A stretch of 64,000 nucleotides of DNA from CAZCEC01 sp964497615 (GCA_964497615.1 CAZCEC010000013.1:1-64000); one strand, 5' to 3'; shown: positions 34,548 through 42,674, counted from the first letter of the stretch. Numbers and translations are program-made. Notes: a model not told the origin generated them from the letters alone.

Positions 34548-35234
34548 CTAGAAGCCCAGGGCGGCGGCGATAGTCGGCCAGGCCACGTAGGCGACGCCGG
34601 CCAGGCAGGCACACAGCAGCAGACAGCCGCAGCCAATGCCGACGTACATCGGCGTGTTGTTCTTCTTGGGCGCGGGGGCCGCGGGCGGCGGCGCAGGTGG
34701 GGGCATGGGCGGGGGCGTTGGCTCCGGCATAGGCGCGGGAGCGGGTGCGGCCATGCCGCCGGTGACGTCGCCGCTGCTGTATATCGGCTCGGCCATGGTG
34801 GGCGGGGCGGCGGGCTCGGGCATGGGCGGCGGCTCGGGCTCGGGCATGACGGGTGGGGCGGTGGGCGGCTCGGCCGCGGGCCGCATGGGCGGCGGCGCGG
34901 AGGCTACCACCGTGGCGCCGGCATCAGCCATGTAGCTGAAATCGAGCACAATGGTTTCGCCCAGGCCCACCACGTCGCCGGCGTTGAGCAGCTTGGGGCT
35001 GATGAGACGCTGGCCGTTGACGAAGGTGCCGTTGGTGCTGGCCAGATCTTCAATGAGGTAACCGCCCGACTGGGCGGTGAGGCGGGCGTGGTTGCGCGAC
35101 ACCTCGGCGTCGTTGATGACCAAATCGTTGCTCACATCGCGGCCGATGGTGAGCATGTCCTTGACCAACTCGAGGATTTTGCCCGGCACTGGCCCCTGGC
35201 GCACAGTGAGCCGATAACTGCCCGATGACTGCAT
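34548..35234 (-). CDS. FHA-domain protein with Pro-rich linker and C-terminal membrane helix
   Basis: Residues 1-100 form an FHA phosphothreonine-binding domain with its motif residues GR (LTIGRD), S..H (VSRNHARL) and NG (TNGTFVNG). A 90-residue Pro/Met/Ala linker follows, then a C-terminal membrane helix preceded by GCGCLLLCACL. The domain would be cytoplasmic and tail-anchored, so it could recruit Ser/Thr-kinase targets to the membrane. It has its own promoter (35287-35315) and terminator. AAGGAGG lies just before the ATG. Confidence 0.88.
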   Translation of the reverse strand: MQSSGSYRLTVRQGPVPGKILELVKDMLTIGRDVSNDLVINDAEVSRNHARLTAQSGGYLIEDLASTNGTFVNGQRLISPKLLNAGDVVGLGETIVLDFSYMADAGATVVASAPPPMRPAAEPPTAPPVMPEPEPPPMPEPAAPPTMAEPIYSSGDVTGGMAAPAPAPMPEPTPPPMPPPAPPPAAPAPKKNNTPMYVGIGCGCLLLCACLAGVAYVAWPTIAAALGF

Positions 35235-35286
35235 ATGGCCTCCTTAGCGCGATTGCGCGCTATGTCTAGCTGGGAGTAATGCTCGG

Positions 35287-35315
35287 AGTATAGACAAACT
35301 GGGCCGGGAGCGCAA
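35287..35315 (-). promoter_or_regulatory. Promoter of the FHA gene (minus strand)
   Basis: On the minus strand TTGCGC (35315-35310) and TATACT (35292-35287) are 17 bp apart. The leader to the ATG at 35234 is about 46 nt and contains AAGGAGG. Confidence 0.7.
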
Positions 35316-35371
35316 CTGGGAGAAAAGGCCGTTCATTGCCCGGCTATGGCTGCCGGGACCTCGGCTGTGGC

Positions 35372-35839
35372 CTACTTCAGGGATGTCAGAATCTGTTTGA
35401 TTTCGCCCAAGTGGTAGGCGCAGTGGGCGACAAGCATGACGTAGGCGCCGACGCCGTCAGCGGGCCATTCCTGGCGCTGTTCGAGGCGGCTCATCACGGT
35501 GGTGTAGGCGGCACGGAGATCGGCGCGGAGCCGGTCCCAGGCGGCCTCGTCCACCTCCTGGTTCGTCCAACTGCCGGCCCAATCGGCCTGGGGATGCTCG
35601 CCGCGTTCGAAGGCGTTGTGCAAGTTGACGATGAACAAGACGTGGTTGGTGTGGGAAGCCACGGTCTCGTTGCCGGGGCGCAGGCGGGCGGAGGCGGTGG
35701 CGGCATCTACCTGGCCGAGGGTGCCCAGCAGGCCGGATTGGCCGTTGTCGAGGATGTAGCCGTGCGGGGCACCGGTGACGCCGAACACCTCTGGCAGCAG
35801 GGTGAGCAGGGACTGCTGGAAGACTTCGCCTTTGATCAT
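35372..35839 (-). CDS. DinB-family four-helix protein
   Basis: The 155-residue protein shows the DinB/YfiT pattern of metal-binding histidines: SHTNHVLFIVNLHNAF in one helix and AHCAYHLGEIKQ near the C-terminus. Such proteins are putative metal-dependent thiol (bacillithiol or mycothiol) transferases or DNA-damage-induced proteins. It is the last gene of a minus-strand run. Its ATG overlaps the VOC stop codon by 4 nt. Confidence 0.82.
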   Translation of the reverse strand: MIKGEVFQQSLLTLLPEVFGVTGAPHGYILDNGQSGLLGTLGQVDAATASARLRPGNETVASHTNHVLFIVNLHNAFERGEHPQADWAGSWTNQEVDEAAWDRLRADLRAAYTTVMSRLEQRQEWPADGVGAYVMLVAHCAYHLGEIKQILTSLK

Positions 35840-36225
35840 GGGGTCTCCTGGGAGGCCGCGGCGGGCGGAAGGGGCATGCCAAACATGATCCGGTGGCCGT
35901 CGATGGTCTGGAGGGCGAACTCGCGCCGGCCCCAGGGCTCGTCGCGCAGGGGCTTGAGGATGCGCGCGCCTTTGGCGGCGACCGCGGCGTGGTAGGTGTC
36001 AATATCGTCCACGGTGAGGTAGGCGAAGTAGGAGTGGTCGCCCAACTGAGCGGGGGGCAGGGCGTCGGGGCAGTGGCCGGCGCGGATGACGCAGGCGCCG
36101 CGAACGTAGACGCGCCAGCCAGGGTCGCCCAGTTCGTGGAGGGTGAAGCCGAGCACGTCGCGGTAGTAGGCGGCGGAGATCTCGAGGTTGGGAACGGCCA
36201 GCACGAAGTCGGCGGCGGTGATCAT
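35836..36225 (-). CDS. VOC/glyoxalase-superfamily protein
   Basis: The 129-residue protein has the paired beta-alpha-beta pattern of vicinal-oxygen-chelate proteins: DFVLAVPNLEISAAYYRDVL at the start and the LQTIDGHRIMFGMP strand at the end. Metal ligands are not all evident. It may be a small-molecule binding or detoxification protein. It overlaps the flanking genes on both sides by 4 nt (GGDEF gene upstream, DinB gene downstream), so the three form one operon. Confidence 0.8.
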   Translation of the reverse strand: MITAADFVLAVPNLEISAAYYRDVLGFTLHELGDPGWRVYVRGACVIRAGHCPDALPPAQLGDHSYFAYLTVDDIDTYHAAVAAKGARILKPLRDEPWGRREFALQTIDGHRIMFGMPLPPAAASQETP

Positions 36226-36944
36226 GGGCCGGCGACGGATGTGGCGCGGGTGGCGGCGGGCTTGGCGAGGCGCATGGCCTCATCGGCCAGGGCCAGCAGC
36301 GCGTCGGCAGATTGGCCCGGCTCGAAGGCGGCGCAGCCAATGCTGAGGCTGACGCCGTCGTCGGGGCCGAAGGCAGCCCGCACGGCGGCGTGGAGCTTGT
36401 CGGCCACGGCCTCGGCGCGGTAGGCGTTGGTCTCCGGCAAGATGATGATGAATTCATCGCCGCCATAGCGGGCCACGGTGTCGCTGGCGCGGAGCTGTTC
36501 GCGCAGGAGGCCGGCAAGGATGCGCAGCAGCATGTCGCCCTTGGCGTGGCCGTGGCGGTCGTTGTAGCGCTTGAAGTCGTTCACATCCAGTCTGAGGACC
36601 GAGAGCGCGCGGCGATAGCGCTCGGCGCGGGCCAGCTCCAGCGCCAGGAGTTCATCACAGCGGCGGCGGTTGACGAGGCCGGTGAGGGCGTCGGTGATGG
36701 CCTGGTGCGCCAGTTCGGCGCGGAGGCGGAGGTTCTCCTGCAGCAGGAGATATTGCCGGCCCAGCACCACCAGCGCAATGACCAGGGTGCCGGCCAGGCC
36801 CGTGAGCCCGAGCGCCAGCCGGGCCGTCGAGATCGTCTGGCTGGCTTCGGGGCGCGCGCCCATCATCCAGCCTGCATAGAGCAGGATGGCTAGGACCACT
36901 GCGCTAAGGACAAGCTGGCCCACTCGACGCATGCCTGGAACCAT
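36222..36944 (-). CDS. Membrane-anchored GGDEF diguanylate cyclase
   Basis: Two N-terminal membrane helices (residues about 8-27 and 43-62) are followed by a short coiled coil and a GGDEF domain. The active motif ARYGGDEF is intact. RASD upstream of it is an inhibitory I-site (RxxD), so product inhibition is expected. It should make c-di-GMP at the membrane. It leads the operon with VOC and DinB genes. A purine-rich, low-complexity tract (about 36960-36992) precedes it. Confidence 0.92.
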   Translation of the reverse strand: MVPGMRRVGQLVLSAVVLAILLYAGWMMGARPEASQTISTARLALGLTGLAGTLVIALVVLGRQYLLLQENLRLRAELAHQAITDALTGLVNRRRCDELLALELARAERYRRALSVLRLDVNDFKRYNDRHGHAKGDMLLRILAGLLREQLRASDTVARYGGDEFIIILPETNAYRAEAVADKLHAAVRAAFGPDDGVSLSIGCAAFEPGQSADALLALADEAMRLAKPAATRATSVAGP

Positions 36945-37022
36945 AGGATACCGCGCAAGGAGAGAAAAAGAAAGAGAAAGAGACGAAGGCGCGAATCAGC
37001 GGCGCAACGGTGTGGCGCAGCC

Positions 37023-37205
37023 TTACTTCTTCCCTTTGCCCGCTGGCGCGCCACGGCGTCGCTGCCGGACCGTTTTCCAAAACTCGGCGTGCGGCACGCC
37101 CTGGCCCTCCTGGACGCTTTGGCGTGATTCTTCGAGCAGAGCCTGGAAGCGTGGGGAGTGGGCGAGGATGAGGTGCTCCAGGGCGTTAGCTGGTTTGGGA
37201 GGCAT
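37023..37205 (-). CDS. 60-residue hypothetical protein overlapping the nfeD-like gene
   Basis: The short protein begins MPPKPANALEHLILAHSPRF, continues with QALLEESRQSVQEGQGVPH and ends in a basic tail (RQRRRGAPAGKGKK). Its middle part resembles small proteins of the prevent-host-death or DUF type that I cannot name with certainty. It overlaps the 3' end of the nfeD-like gene by 20 nt. A start 12 nt further upstream is possible. No toxin gene is adjacent. Confidence 0.6.
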   Translation of the reverse strand: MPPKPANALEHLILAHSPRFQALLEESRQSVQEGQGVPHAEFWKTVRQRRRGAPAGKGKK

Positions 37206-38535
37206 TGACCGCGCCATCCTTCCCTTTGGCCTTGACTACCACCTTCAGCCCCTTGACGCGCTCCACAATCACGGTCTGGCCGGGGACGAGCGGGCCAGCC
37301 TCGCCCTCGGCGGGGATGGCGGACCACAGTTCGCCCGCCACCTGGACGGAATCGGGCGTGCGCACTTCGCCCTCCTGGCCGGTCAGGGCCTCTACGCCGA
37401 CGGCGATGGGCCGGCGCTGGGCGCGCAGGGCGAAGGTCATCAGCGCGATGACGGCGGCGGCCAGCACCAGGGAGGTGCCCACCACCAGCGGCACGCTGAC
37501 GCGGAAGAAGTCGGGCGTGCCGGGCGAATTGAACAGCACCAGCGCGCCGACGATGAGTGAGCCGATGCCGGCGGCGGCGAGGCCGCCGTGGGTGGGGGCG
37601 TTGACCTCCATAACGAACAGGACAAAGGCCAGGGCGACGAAGATGAGGCCGAACCAGTTGACGGGCAGCACGCCCAACCCATAGAAGGCCAGCAACAGGC
37701 ATACCACACCCAGGAAGCCGGCCACCCAGCCGCCGGGGCTGGAGAGTTCGTTGAGGATGAGCAGGGGGCCGAGCGAGAGCAGCAAGAAGACGACGTTAGG
37801 ATTGGTGAGTAACTCAAGCAATTGCTCGATAAAGCTCATGGGCACGTCGCGGATGGTGAGGCCGCTGGTGCGCAGGGTCAGGGGCGCGTCGCGGACGGTG
37901 ACGGTGAAGCCATCCAACTGCCGCAGGAGGTCGGAGACGTCGGCGGCCAGGAAGTCCACCATGCCCACTGCAAAGGCCTCGGCGGCGGTGGCGGCGCGGG
38001 CCTCCTCGATGGTGGCCTCGGCCAGGGCGATGGCCTCCGGCGGGCGGTGGGCGGCCAGCGAGCGGACGTGGGCCTTCAGGTCTTCCTTGAGCTTGGTCTC
38101 GATGGTGGAGTCCAGGTCTTCGCCCTGACCGCCGACGGGGCTGGCCGCGCCGATGACGGTCTCGGGGGCCATGGCGGCCGCATGCCCGGCCAGGGTGATG
38201 ACGGTGCCGGCGCTGCCGGCGGTGGCGTTGCGGGGCGAGACGTAGACGACGACGGGCACGGCGCTGGCGCGGATCTGGGCGACGAGGGCGTCCATGATGT
38301 CGATCTGGCCGCCGGGGGTGTTGAGTTGGAGGATGACCAGCGCAGCGTTATCGCGCTCGGCGCGGCCTAGGCCGCGCTCCAGGTAAAGGGAGTGGACGGC
38401 GGTGAGGGGGCCGTCGATGGTGAGGGCCAGCACGCCCCCGGACTGCGCGGCCGCGCCGCCGGCCAGGGTGAAGGCAAGGATGAGCGCCAGCCAAAGTGAC
38501 GAAAAGACCCGCGTAATTCTTAGCATTGTCTGCAC
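37186..38535 (-). CDS. NfeD-type membrane serine protease
   Basis: The 449-residue protein has a signal peptide/anchor, then a ClpP-like domain (residues 35-200) with NTPGGQID and the nucleophile serine in TAGSAGTVI. Four to five membrane helices follow, and a C-terminal OB-fold NfeD domain (GQEGEVRTP, LVPGQTVIVERVKGLKVVV). Homologs cleave hydrophobic regions of stomatin-family membrane proteins; no stomatin gene is next to it here. A start at 38526 is also possible. The promoter is the shared element at 38588-38595. Confidence 0.9.
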   Translation of the reverse strand: MQTMLRITRVFSSLWLALILAFTLAGGAAAQSGGVLALTIDGPLTAVHSLYLERGLGRAERDNAALVILQLNTPGGQIDIMDALVAQIRASAVPVVVYVSPRNATAGSAGTVITLAGHAAAMAPETVIGAASPVGGQGEDLDSTIETKLKEDLKAHVRSLAAHRPPEAIALAEATIEEARAATAAEAFAVGMVDFLAADVSDLLRQLDGFTVTVRDAPLTLRTSGLTIRDVPMSFIEQLLELLTNPNVVFLLLSLGPLLILNELSSPGGWVAGFLGVVCLLLAFYGLGVLPVNWFGLIFVALAFVLFVMEVNAPTHGGLAAAGIGSLIVGALVLFNSPGTPDFFRVSVPLVVGTSLVLAAAVIALMTFALRAQRRPIAVGVEALTGQEGEVRTPDSVQVAGELWSAIPAEGEAGPLVPGQTVIVERVKGLKVVVKAKGKDGAVNASQTS

Positions 38536-38587
38536 CTGTCGCTACCAGCGCCTGGGTGGAGCCGGAACAACTCCACCGGGTGCATGA

Positions 38588-38595
38588 ATTATACT
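38588..38595. promoter_or_regulatory. Bidirectional -10 element
   Basis: ATTATACT reads TATACT on the plus strand (6 nt before the ATG at 38602, leaderless) and TATAAT on the minus strand (52 nt before the nfeD-like start). The two -10 boxes share their four central bases. Confidence 0.7.
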
Positions 38596-38601
38596 TGACG
38601 C

Positions 38602-39345
38602 ATGCCCACGCCTTTCACCCATCTGGCGACGGCGCCGGAGATTCTGGCTGCGCCGGAGATGCCGGCAGCAGTGCATGCCGCGCTGAGGGCCGAGTACCCG
38701 GCGTTCCTGCTGGGCAATATCGCGCCGGATGTGCAGACGGTCTCGGGCCAATCGCGCCAGGCGACACATTTCTTCCCGGTGCCGCTGAACGGCGCGCCGC
38801 CCGCCGAACGGCAGATGCTGGCGCGCCACCGCCGGCTGGCCCGCCGGGGCGAATTGCGGCCGGCGCAGGCCGCGTTCCTGGCCGGGTACATCGCGCACCT
38901 GGTGCTGGACCAGCGCTGGGTAGGCGAAATCTTCGAGCCGGTGTTCGGGCCCCGGCAGACGTGGGACGTCTTTCGCGAGCGGCTGTACCTGCACAATGTG
39001 CTGCGGGCGCACTGGGACGCGGACGACCTGGCCCGGCTGCCATCCGCCCTGGATGATGCGCTGCGCGGCGCGCGGCCCGACCATTGGCTGCCGTTCGTGG
39101 ACGATGCCCACTTGCTCACCTGGCGCGATTTGGTGGCCGACCAGCTTGGCCCAGGCGCGGGCCGGACGGTGGAGGTGTTTGCGCAGCGCATGGGAGCAGA
39201 CGCGGAAGCGCTGCGGGCGCTGCTGGCCTCGCCGGACGAGCTTGAGCGCCGCCTGTTTGTGCACATGCCCACCGGGGCGCTGGAGCGCTACCGGACCGGA
39301 GCCGTCACGGCCGCGGCGGCGGCGATTGGGGACTATTGGTTATAA
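38602..39345 (+). CDS. Zinc-dependent phospholipase C-like protein
   Basis: The 247-residue helical protein starts MPTPFTHLATA and has LLGNIAPDVQ, QATHFFPVP and AGYIAHLVLDQRW, the distributed His/Asp zinc ligands of the bacterial zinc-dependent PLC-like family. No signal peptide is present, so it is an intracellular member with unknown substrate. It has a TATACT box 6 nt before the ATG. The stop codon TAA lies inside the TATAAT box of the following rmlD gene. Confidence 0.82.
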   Translation: MPTPFTHLATAPEILAAPEMPAAVHAALRAEYPAFLLGNIAPDVQTVSGQSRQATHFFPVPLNGAPPAERQMLARHRRLARRGELRPAQAAFLAGYIAHLVLDQRWVGEIFEPVFGPRQTWDVFRERLYLHNVLRAHWDADDLARLPSALDDALRGARPDHWLPFVDDAHLLTWRDLVADQLGPGAGRTVEVFAQRMGADAEALRALLASPDELERRLFVHMPTGALERYRTGAVTAAAAAIGDYWL

Positions 39346-39346
39346 T
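39341..39346 (+). promoter_or_regulatory. -10 box of rmlD inside the preceding stop codon
   Basis: TATAAT contains the TAA stop (39343-39345) of the upstream gene and lies 8 nt before the rmlD ATG. There is no visible -35 or Shine-Dalgarno sequence. Confidence 0.65.
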
Positions 39347-39354
39347 CCACCCCC

Positions 39355-40182
39355 ATGCGCATCTATATCACCGGCCACCGGGGGCAATTGGGACGCGCGC
39401 TGATGGCGCGGCTGCCCGAGGCCGCGGGGGGCGACCTGCCCGAATTGGATATCACCAACCCGGCTTCGATTGACGCCGCCGTGGCCGAGGCCGCGCCCGA
39501 CCTCATCATCCACTGCGCGGCGCTGACGGACGTGGAAGGGGCGGCGCGCGACCCGGCGCTGGCGTACCGCATCAACGGGTTGGGCACGCAGAACGTGGCG
39601 CTGGCGGCGGCGCGGGCGGGGGCGGCGCTGGTGTACATCAGCACGAACGAGGTCTTCAGCGGCGCGGGCGACCGGCCTTATTCCGAATTCGACAGCACCG
39701 GCCCGATCAACCCGTATGCGCGCTCCAAGGCGGCCGGCGAATGGTTCGCGACGCACCTGCTCAACCGGTTCTACATCGTGCGGACGGCGTGGCTGTCGGC
39801 GCGGGGCGGGCGCAACTTTGTGCACCGCATCCTGGAGATTGCGCGCTCCGGCCAGCCGCTGCGCGTGGTCACCGATGAGGTAGCTAATCCTACCTTTGTG
39901 GATGACCTGGCGGATGCGCTAGTGAAGCTGATTGGCACCGGGCGCTACGGCATCTATCACCTGACCAATAGCGGCCACTGCTCGCGTTACGATTACGCCC
40001 GCCGCATCCTGGCGCTGGCGGGGGTGGCAGGCGCGGAGGTGAAGCCCATCACCCTGGCCGACTATCCGCGCGCCTCCACGCCGCCGCCCTTCGCGCCGCT
40101 GGCCAACACCGCTGCCGCCGCCCTGGGCATCACCCTGCGGTCGTGGGAAGAGGCTCTCGCTGACTTCCTAAACCAGACCTGA
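39355..40182 (+). CDS. rmlD: dTDP-4-dehydrorhamnose reductase
   Basis: The 275-residue short-chain reductase makes the last step to dTDP-L-rhamnose. The N-terminal Rossmann loop GHRGQLGRAL, the STNEVFSG segment and the catalytic NPYARSKAAGEW (Tyr-x-x-x-Lys) are present. rmlA and rmlB lie 10-12 kb away at 50400-52586; rmlC was not found in the window. Two glycosyltransferases follow, the first rhamnosyltransferase-like. A 16-bp hairpin starts at the stop codon. Confidence 0.92.
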   Translation: MRIYITGHRGQLGRALMARLPEAAGGDLPELDITNPASIDAAVAEAAPDLIIHCAALTDVEGAARDPALAYRINGLGTQNVALAAARAGAALVYISTNEVFSGAGDRPYSEFDSTGPINPYARSKAAGEWFATHLLNRFYIVRTAWLSARGGRNFVHRILEIARSGQPLRVVTDEVANPTFVDDLADALVKLIGTGRYGIYHLTNSGHCSRYDYARRILALAGVAGAEVKPITLADYPRASTPPPFAPLANTAAAALGITLRSWEEALADFLNQT

Positions 40183-40219
40183 GTCCCCTGAGTCCCTGGA
40201 ATAAGGGACTCAGGGGACT
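40182..40219 (+). terminator. Hairpin after rmlD (GAGTCCC repeat)
   Basis: AGTCCCCTGAGTCCCT (40182-40197) is perfectly complementary to 40204-40219 across a 6-nt loop. There is no T-run. Each arm contains two copies of GAGTCCC-like units, so it may be a mobile or repeat-derived hairpin rather than a simple terminator. Confidence 0.6.
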
Positions 40220-40232
40220 TGGGGGACTCCCC

Positions 40233-41198
40233 GTGGACTCGCCCCTGGCATCGGTCATCATCCCCAACTGGAACGGCGCGGCGCACCTGCCGGTGTGCCT
40301 GGAGGCGCTGCGGGCGCAGAGTTGCCGCGACTTCGAAGTGATCGTGGCCGACAACGCTTCCACCGACGGGTCGCGGGAGCTGTTGAGGCGCGACTATCCG
40401 GAGGTGCGGGTGGAGGCGCTGTCCACTAATCTGGGCTTTACCGGAGCCTGCAATGCGGGACTGCGGGCGGCGCGGGGCAGGGTGCTGATCCTGCTGAACA
40501 ACGACACCGAGGCCGCGCCCGACTGGCTGGCGCAGGTGCTGGCGGCGTTTGAGCGGCACCCGGAGGCGGGCAGCGTGGCGTCGAAGATGCTGTTGTTCGA
40601 CCGGCGCGACACCCTGCACGCGGCTGGAGACTACTTCACGCTGGACGGCGTGCCCGGCAACCGGGGCGTGTGGCAGAAAGATACCGGGCAGTATGCCGAG
40701 GGGCCGGTGTTTTCGGCCAACGGGGGCAGCGCCGCCTACCGCCGGGCGATGCTGGATGACGTGGGGCTGCTGGACGACGACTTCTACTTTTCGTTGGAGG
40801 ATGTGGACCTGGGCTGGCGGGCGCAATTGCGCGGCTGGGCCTGCCTCTACGCGCCGCGGGCGGTGGTGTATCACAAGCTCTCGGCCACCGGCGGCGGGGT
40901 GACGCACAGCTTCTACAACGGCCGCAACTTCCTATATGTGCTCTTCAAGGATGTGCCCGGCGACTTGTGGCGGAAGTATTGGCCGCGGATGCTGCGCGCC
41001 CAGCTAAAGATCACGGGCGAGGCGCTGGGGGCGTGGCGCGGGCGCGAGGCGCGGGCGCGGCTGCGGGGGCAAGCCGCGGGGCTGCTGGGGGCGCCGCGCA
41101 TGCTGCGCAAGCGGGGGGTGGTGCAGCGCGGGCGCAAGGTCTCGCTGGCGTATCTGGAGGCGCTGCTGGACGCGCCGGCAGAAGCAGCGGGTGAATAG
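40233..41198 (+). CDS. Family 2 glycosyltransferase
   Basis: The 321-residue enzyme has a standard GT-A domain: VIIPNWNGAAHLP, ADNASTDGS, LLNNDTEAAPDW (DxD-like) and FFSLEDVDLGWR-type segment (YFSLEDVDLGWRAQ). This is typical of rhamnosyl- or related transferases. The C-terminus is basic and may lie on the membrane. The start is GTG at 40233, after the rmlD hairpin. Confidence 0.87.
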   Translation: MDSPLASVIIPNWNGAAHLPVCLEALRAQSCRDFEVIVADNASTDGSRELLRRDYPEVRVEALSTNLGFTGACNAGLRAARGRVLILLNNDTEAAPDWLAQVLAAFERHPEAGSVASKMLLFDRRDTLHAAGDYFTLDGVPGNRGVWQKDTGQYAEGPVFSANGGSAAYRRAMLDDVGLLDDDFYFSLEDVDLGWRAQLRGWACLYAPRAVVYHKLSATGGGVTHSFYNGRNFLYVLFKDVPGDLWRKYWPRMLRAQLKITGEALGAWRGREARARLRGQAAGLLGAPRMLRKRGVVQRGRKVSLAYLEALLDAPAEAAGE

Positions 41199-41213
41199 CG
41201 CTCGCGCCTATGG

Positions 41214-41219
41214 TAGACT
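41214..41219 (+). promoter_or_regulatory. -10 box of the second GT2 gene
   Basis: TAGACT lies 9 nt before the ATG at 41229 in a 30-bp gap between two genes of the same direction. Confidence 0.5.
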
Positions 41220-41228
41220 TCCGGCCAG

Positions 41229-41981
41229 ATGTTCCTCTCCATCATTATTCCCGCGCACAATGAAGAGCGGCGCCTGCCGCCGTCGCTCAAAGCCATTGAC
41301 GCCTACCTCAACCAGCAGAGCTACGAGAGCGAGGTGCTGGTGGTGGAGAACGGCAGCCAGGACCTGACGGCCGTGGTGTCGGAGGCGTTCGCGGCCGATC
41401 ACGCGCGCGTGCGGGTGCTGCGCGAGGGCGGGCGCGGCAAGGGGCTGGCGGTGCGGCGGGGGATGCTGGAGGCGGCCGGTGAGTATCGCTTTATCTGCGA
41501 CGCCGACCTGTCCATGCCGATCACCGAACTGCACAAGTTCCTGCCGCCAGTGCGGGCCGGATACGATGTAGCCATCGGGTCGCGGGAGGGGCCGGGGGCG
41601 CGGCGCTTCAACGAGCCAGCCTTCCGGCACATCCAGGGGCGCGTGTTTAGCAACCTGGTCAAGATTTTCGCCATGCCGGGGTTCGAGGACACGCAGTGCG
41701 GGTTCAAGTGCTTCCACGCGCCCGCGGCGGCGGACCTGTTCAGCGTGCAGCAGTTCGACGGGATGAGCTTCGACGTGGAAGTGCTGTATATCGCCCGCAA
41801 GCGCGGCTACAAGATCGTGGAAGTGCCGATTGACTGGTACTACCGGTCGGAGAGCCGGGTGCACCCGATCCTGGATCCGCTGCGGATGCTGTTCGACATC
41901 ATGGCCATCCGCGGGCGGTGGTACAGCGGGCGCTATGCGCGGCGCGCGGCGGCGGGCGCGAAGCCGGGCGGTGCGGCATGA
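41229..41981 (+). CDS. Polyprenyl-phosphate glucosyl/GlcNAc-transferase-like GT2 (ALG5-like)
   Basis: The 250-residue enzyme has IIIPAHNEERRLP, VENGSQDLT, GKGLAVRRGML and FICDADLSMP (DxD), followed by DTQCGFKCFHA. These match dolichyl-phosphate beta-glucosyltransferase-like proteins, which load sugars on polyprenyl phosphate for GT-C enzymes. No membrane helix is obvious. The stop codon overlaps the rnhB start by 4 nt. Confidence 0.87.
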   Translation: MFLSIIIPAHNEERRLPPSLKAIDAYLNQQSYESEVLVVENGSQDLTAVVSEAFAADHARVRVLREGGRGKGLAVRRGMLEAAGEYRFICDADLSMPITELHKFLPPVRAGYDVAIGSREGPGARRFNEPAFRHIQGRVFSNLVKIFAMPGFEDTQCGFKCFHAPAAADLFSVQQFDGMSFDVEVLYIARKRGYKIVEVPIDWYYRSESRVHPILDPLRMLFDIMAIRGRWYSGRYARRAAAGAKPGGAA

Positions 41982-42625
41982 CGGGGCCGAGCCTGCGGTT
42001 TGAGCGCCGGCTGCGGCGCGAAGGGCTGGCCCTGGTGGCTGGGATTGACGAAGTGGGCCGCGGGGCGTGGGCGGGGCCGGTGGTGGCGGCGGCGGTGATC
42101 CTGCCGCTGGACCGGCCGCGGCTGGGGGCGGCGCTGCGGGGGGTGAACGACTCCAAGCAGCTCACGGCGCGGCAGCGCGAGCGGCTGTTCGACGTGATCC
42201 AGGCGGTGGCGCTGGCAGTGGGGGTGGGCGGGGCGGGCGCGGGCGAGGTGGACCGCGACGGGGTGGCGCCGGCCACGCGGGCGGCCATGCAGCGGGCGGT
42301 GGCGATGCTGAGGGTGCCGCCCGAGGCCCTGCTGGTGGACGCGGTGGACCTGCGGGCGGAGGTGCCGCTGCCGCAGCGGGCGGTGATTCATGGGGATGCG
42401 CTGTGCCTGAGCATCGCGGCGGCATCCATCATCGCCAAGGTGAGCCGCGACCGGTGGATGCGGGCGCTGGAGGCGCGCTATCCGGGCTACGAGTTTGCGC
42501 GGCACAAGGGCTATGGCACCGCCGCGCACAGCGCCGCGCTGAAGCGGCTGGGCATCACGGACCTGCATCGGCGGAGCTATGCGCCAGTGAGGGCGCTGGC
42601 CGGGCCGGCCGATTCTGTCATGTGA
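41978..42625 (+). CDS. rnhB: Ribonuclease HII
   Basis: The 215-residue enzyme removes ribonucleotides from DNA and RNA-DNA hybrids. Active-site motifs are GIDEVGRGAWAGP (Asp-Glu), LLVDAVDL and GDALCLSIAAASIIAKVSRD. The YEFARHKGYGTAAH segment is also conserved. The start is ATG at 41978, overlapping the previous stop codon. The usual PLAGP after DEVGRG reads AWAGP, which is a mild variation. A palindrome, TGTCATGTGACA, covers its stop codon. Confidence 0.95.
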   Translation: MTGPSLRFERRLRREGLALVAGIDEVGRGAWAGPVVAAAVILPLDRPRLGAALRGVNDSKQLTARQRERLFDVIQAVALAVGVGGAGAGEVDRDGVAPATRAAMQRAVAMLRVPPEALLVDAVDLRAEVPLPQRAVIHGDALCLSIAAASIIAKVSRDRWMRALEARYPGYEFARHKGYGTAAHSAALKRLGITDLHRRSYAPVRALAGPADSVM

Positions 42626-42672
42626 CATTCGTCGTGATTTGTCATGTGCTTGATCCTGATTTGCCCAAATCA
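42616..42672 (+). promoter_or_regulatory. Operator-like repeats after rnhB
   Basis: TGTCATGTGACA (42616-42627) is a palindrome; its left part recurs as TGTCATGTGC 24 bp later (42640). A further dyad, TGATTT-AAATCA (42657-42672), ends 3 bp before the -35 box at 42675. These are candidate protein-binding sites for the transcription unit that follows. Confidence 0.45.
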
Positions 42673-42674
42673 CA

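Noticed and set aside
36960..36992. GA-rich tract as a possible regulatory element
   Set aside because: It is simple low-complexity sequence upstream of the GGDEF gene. I see no symmetry or repeat period that supports a defined function.
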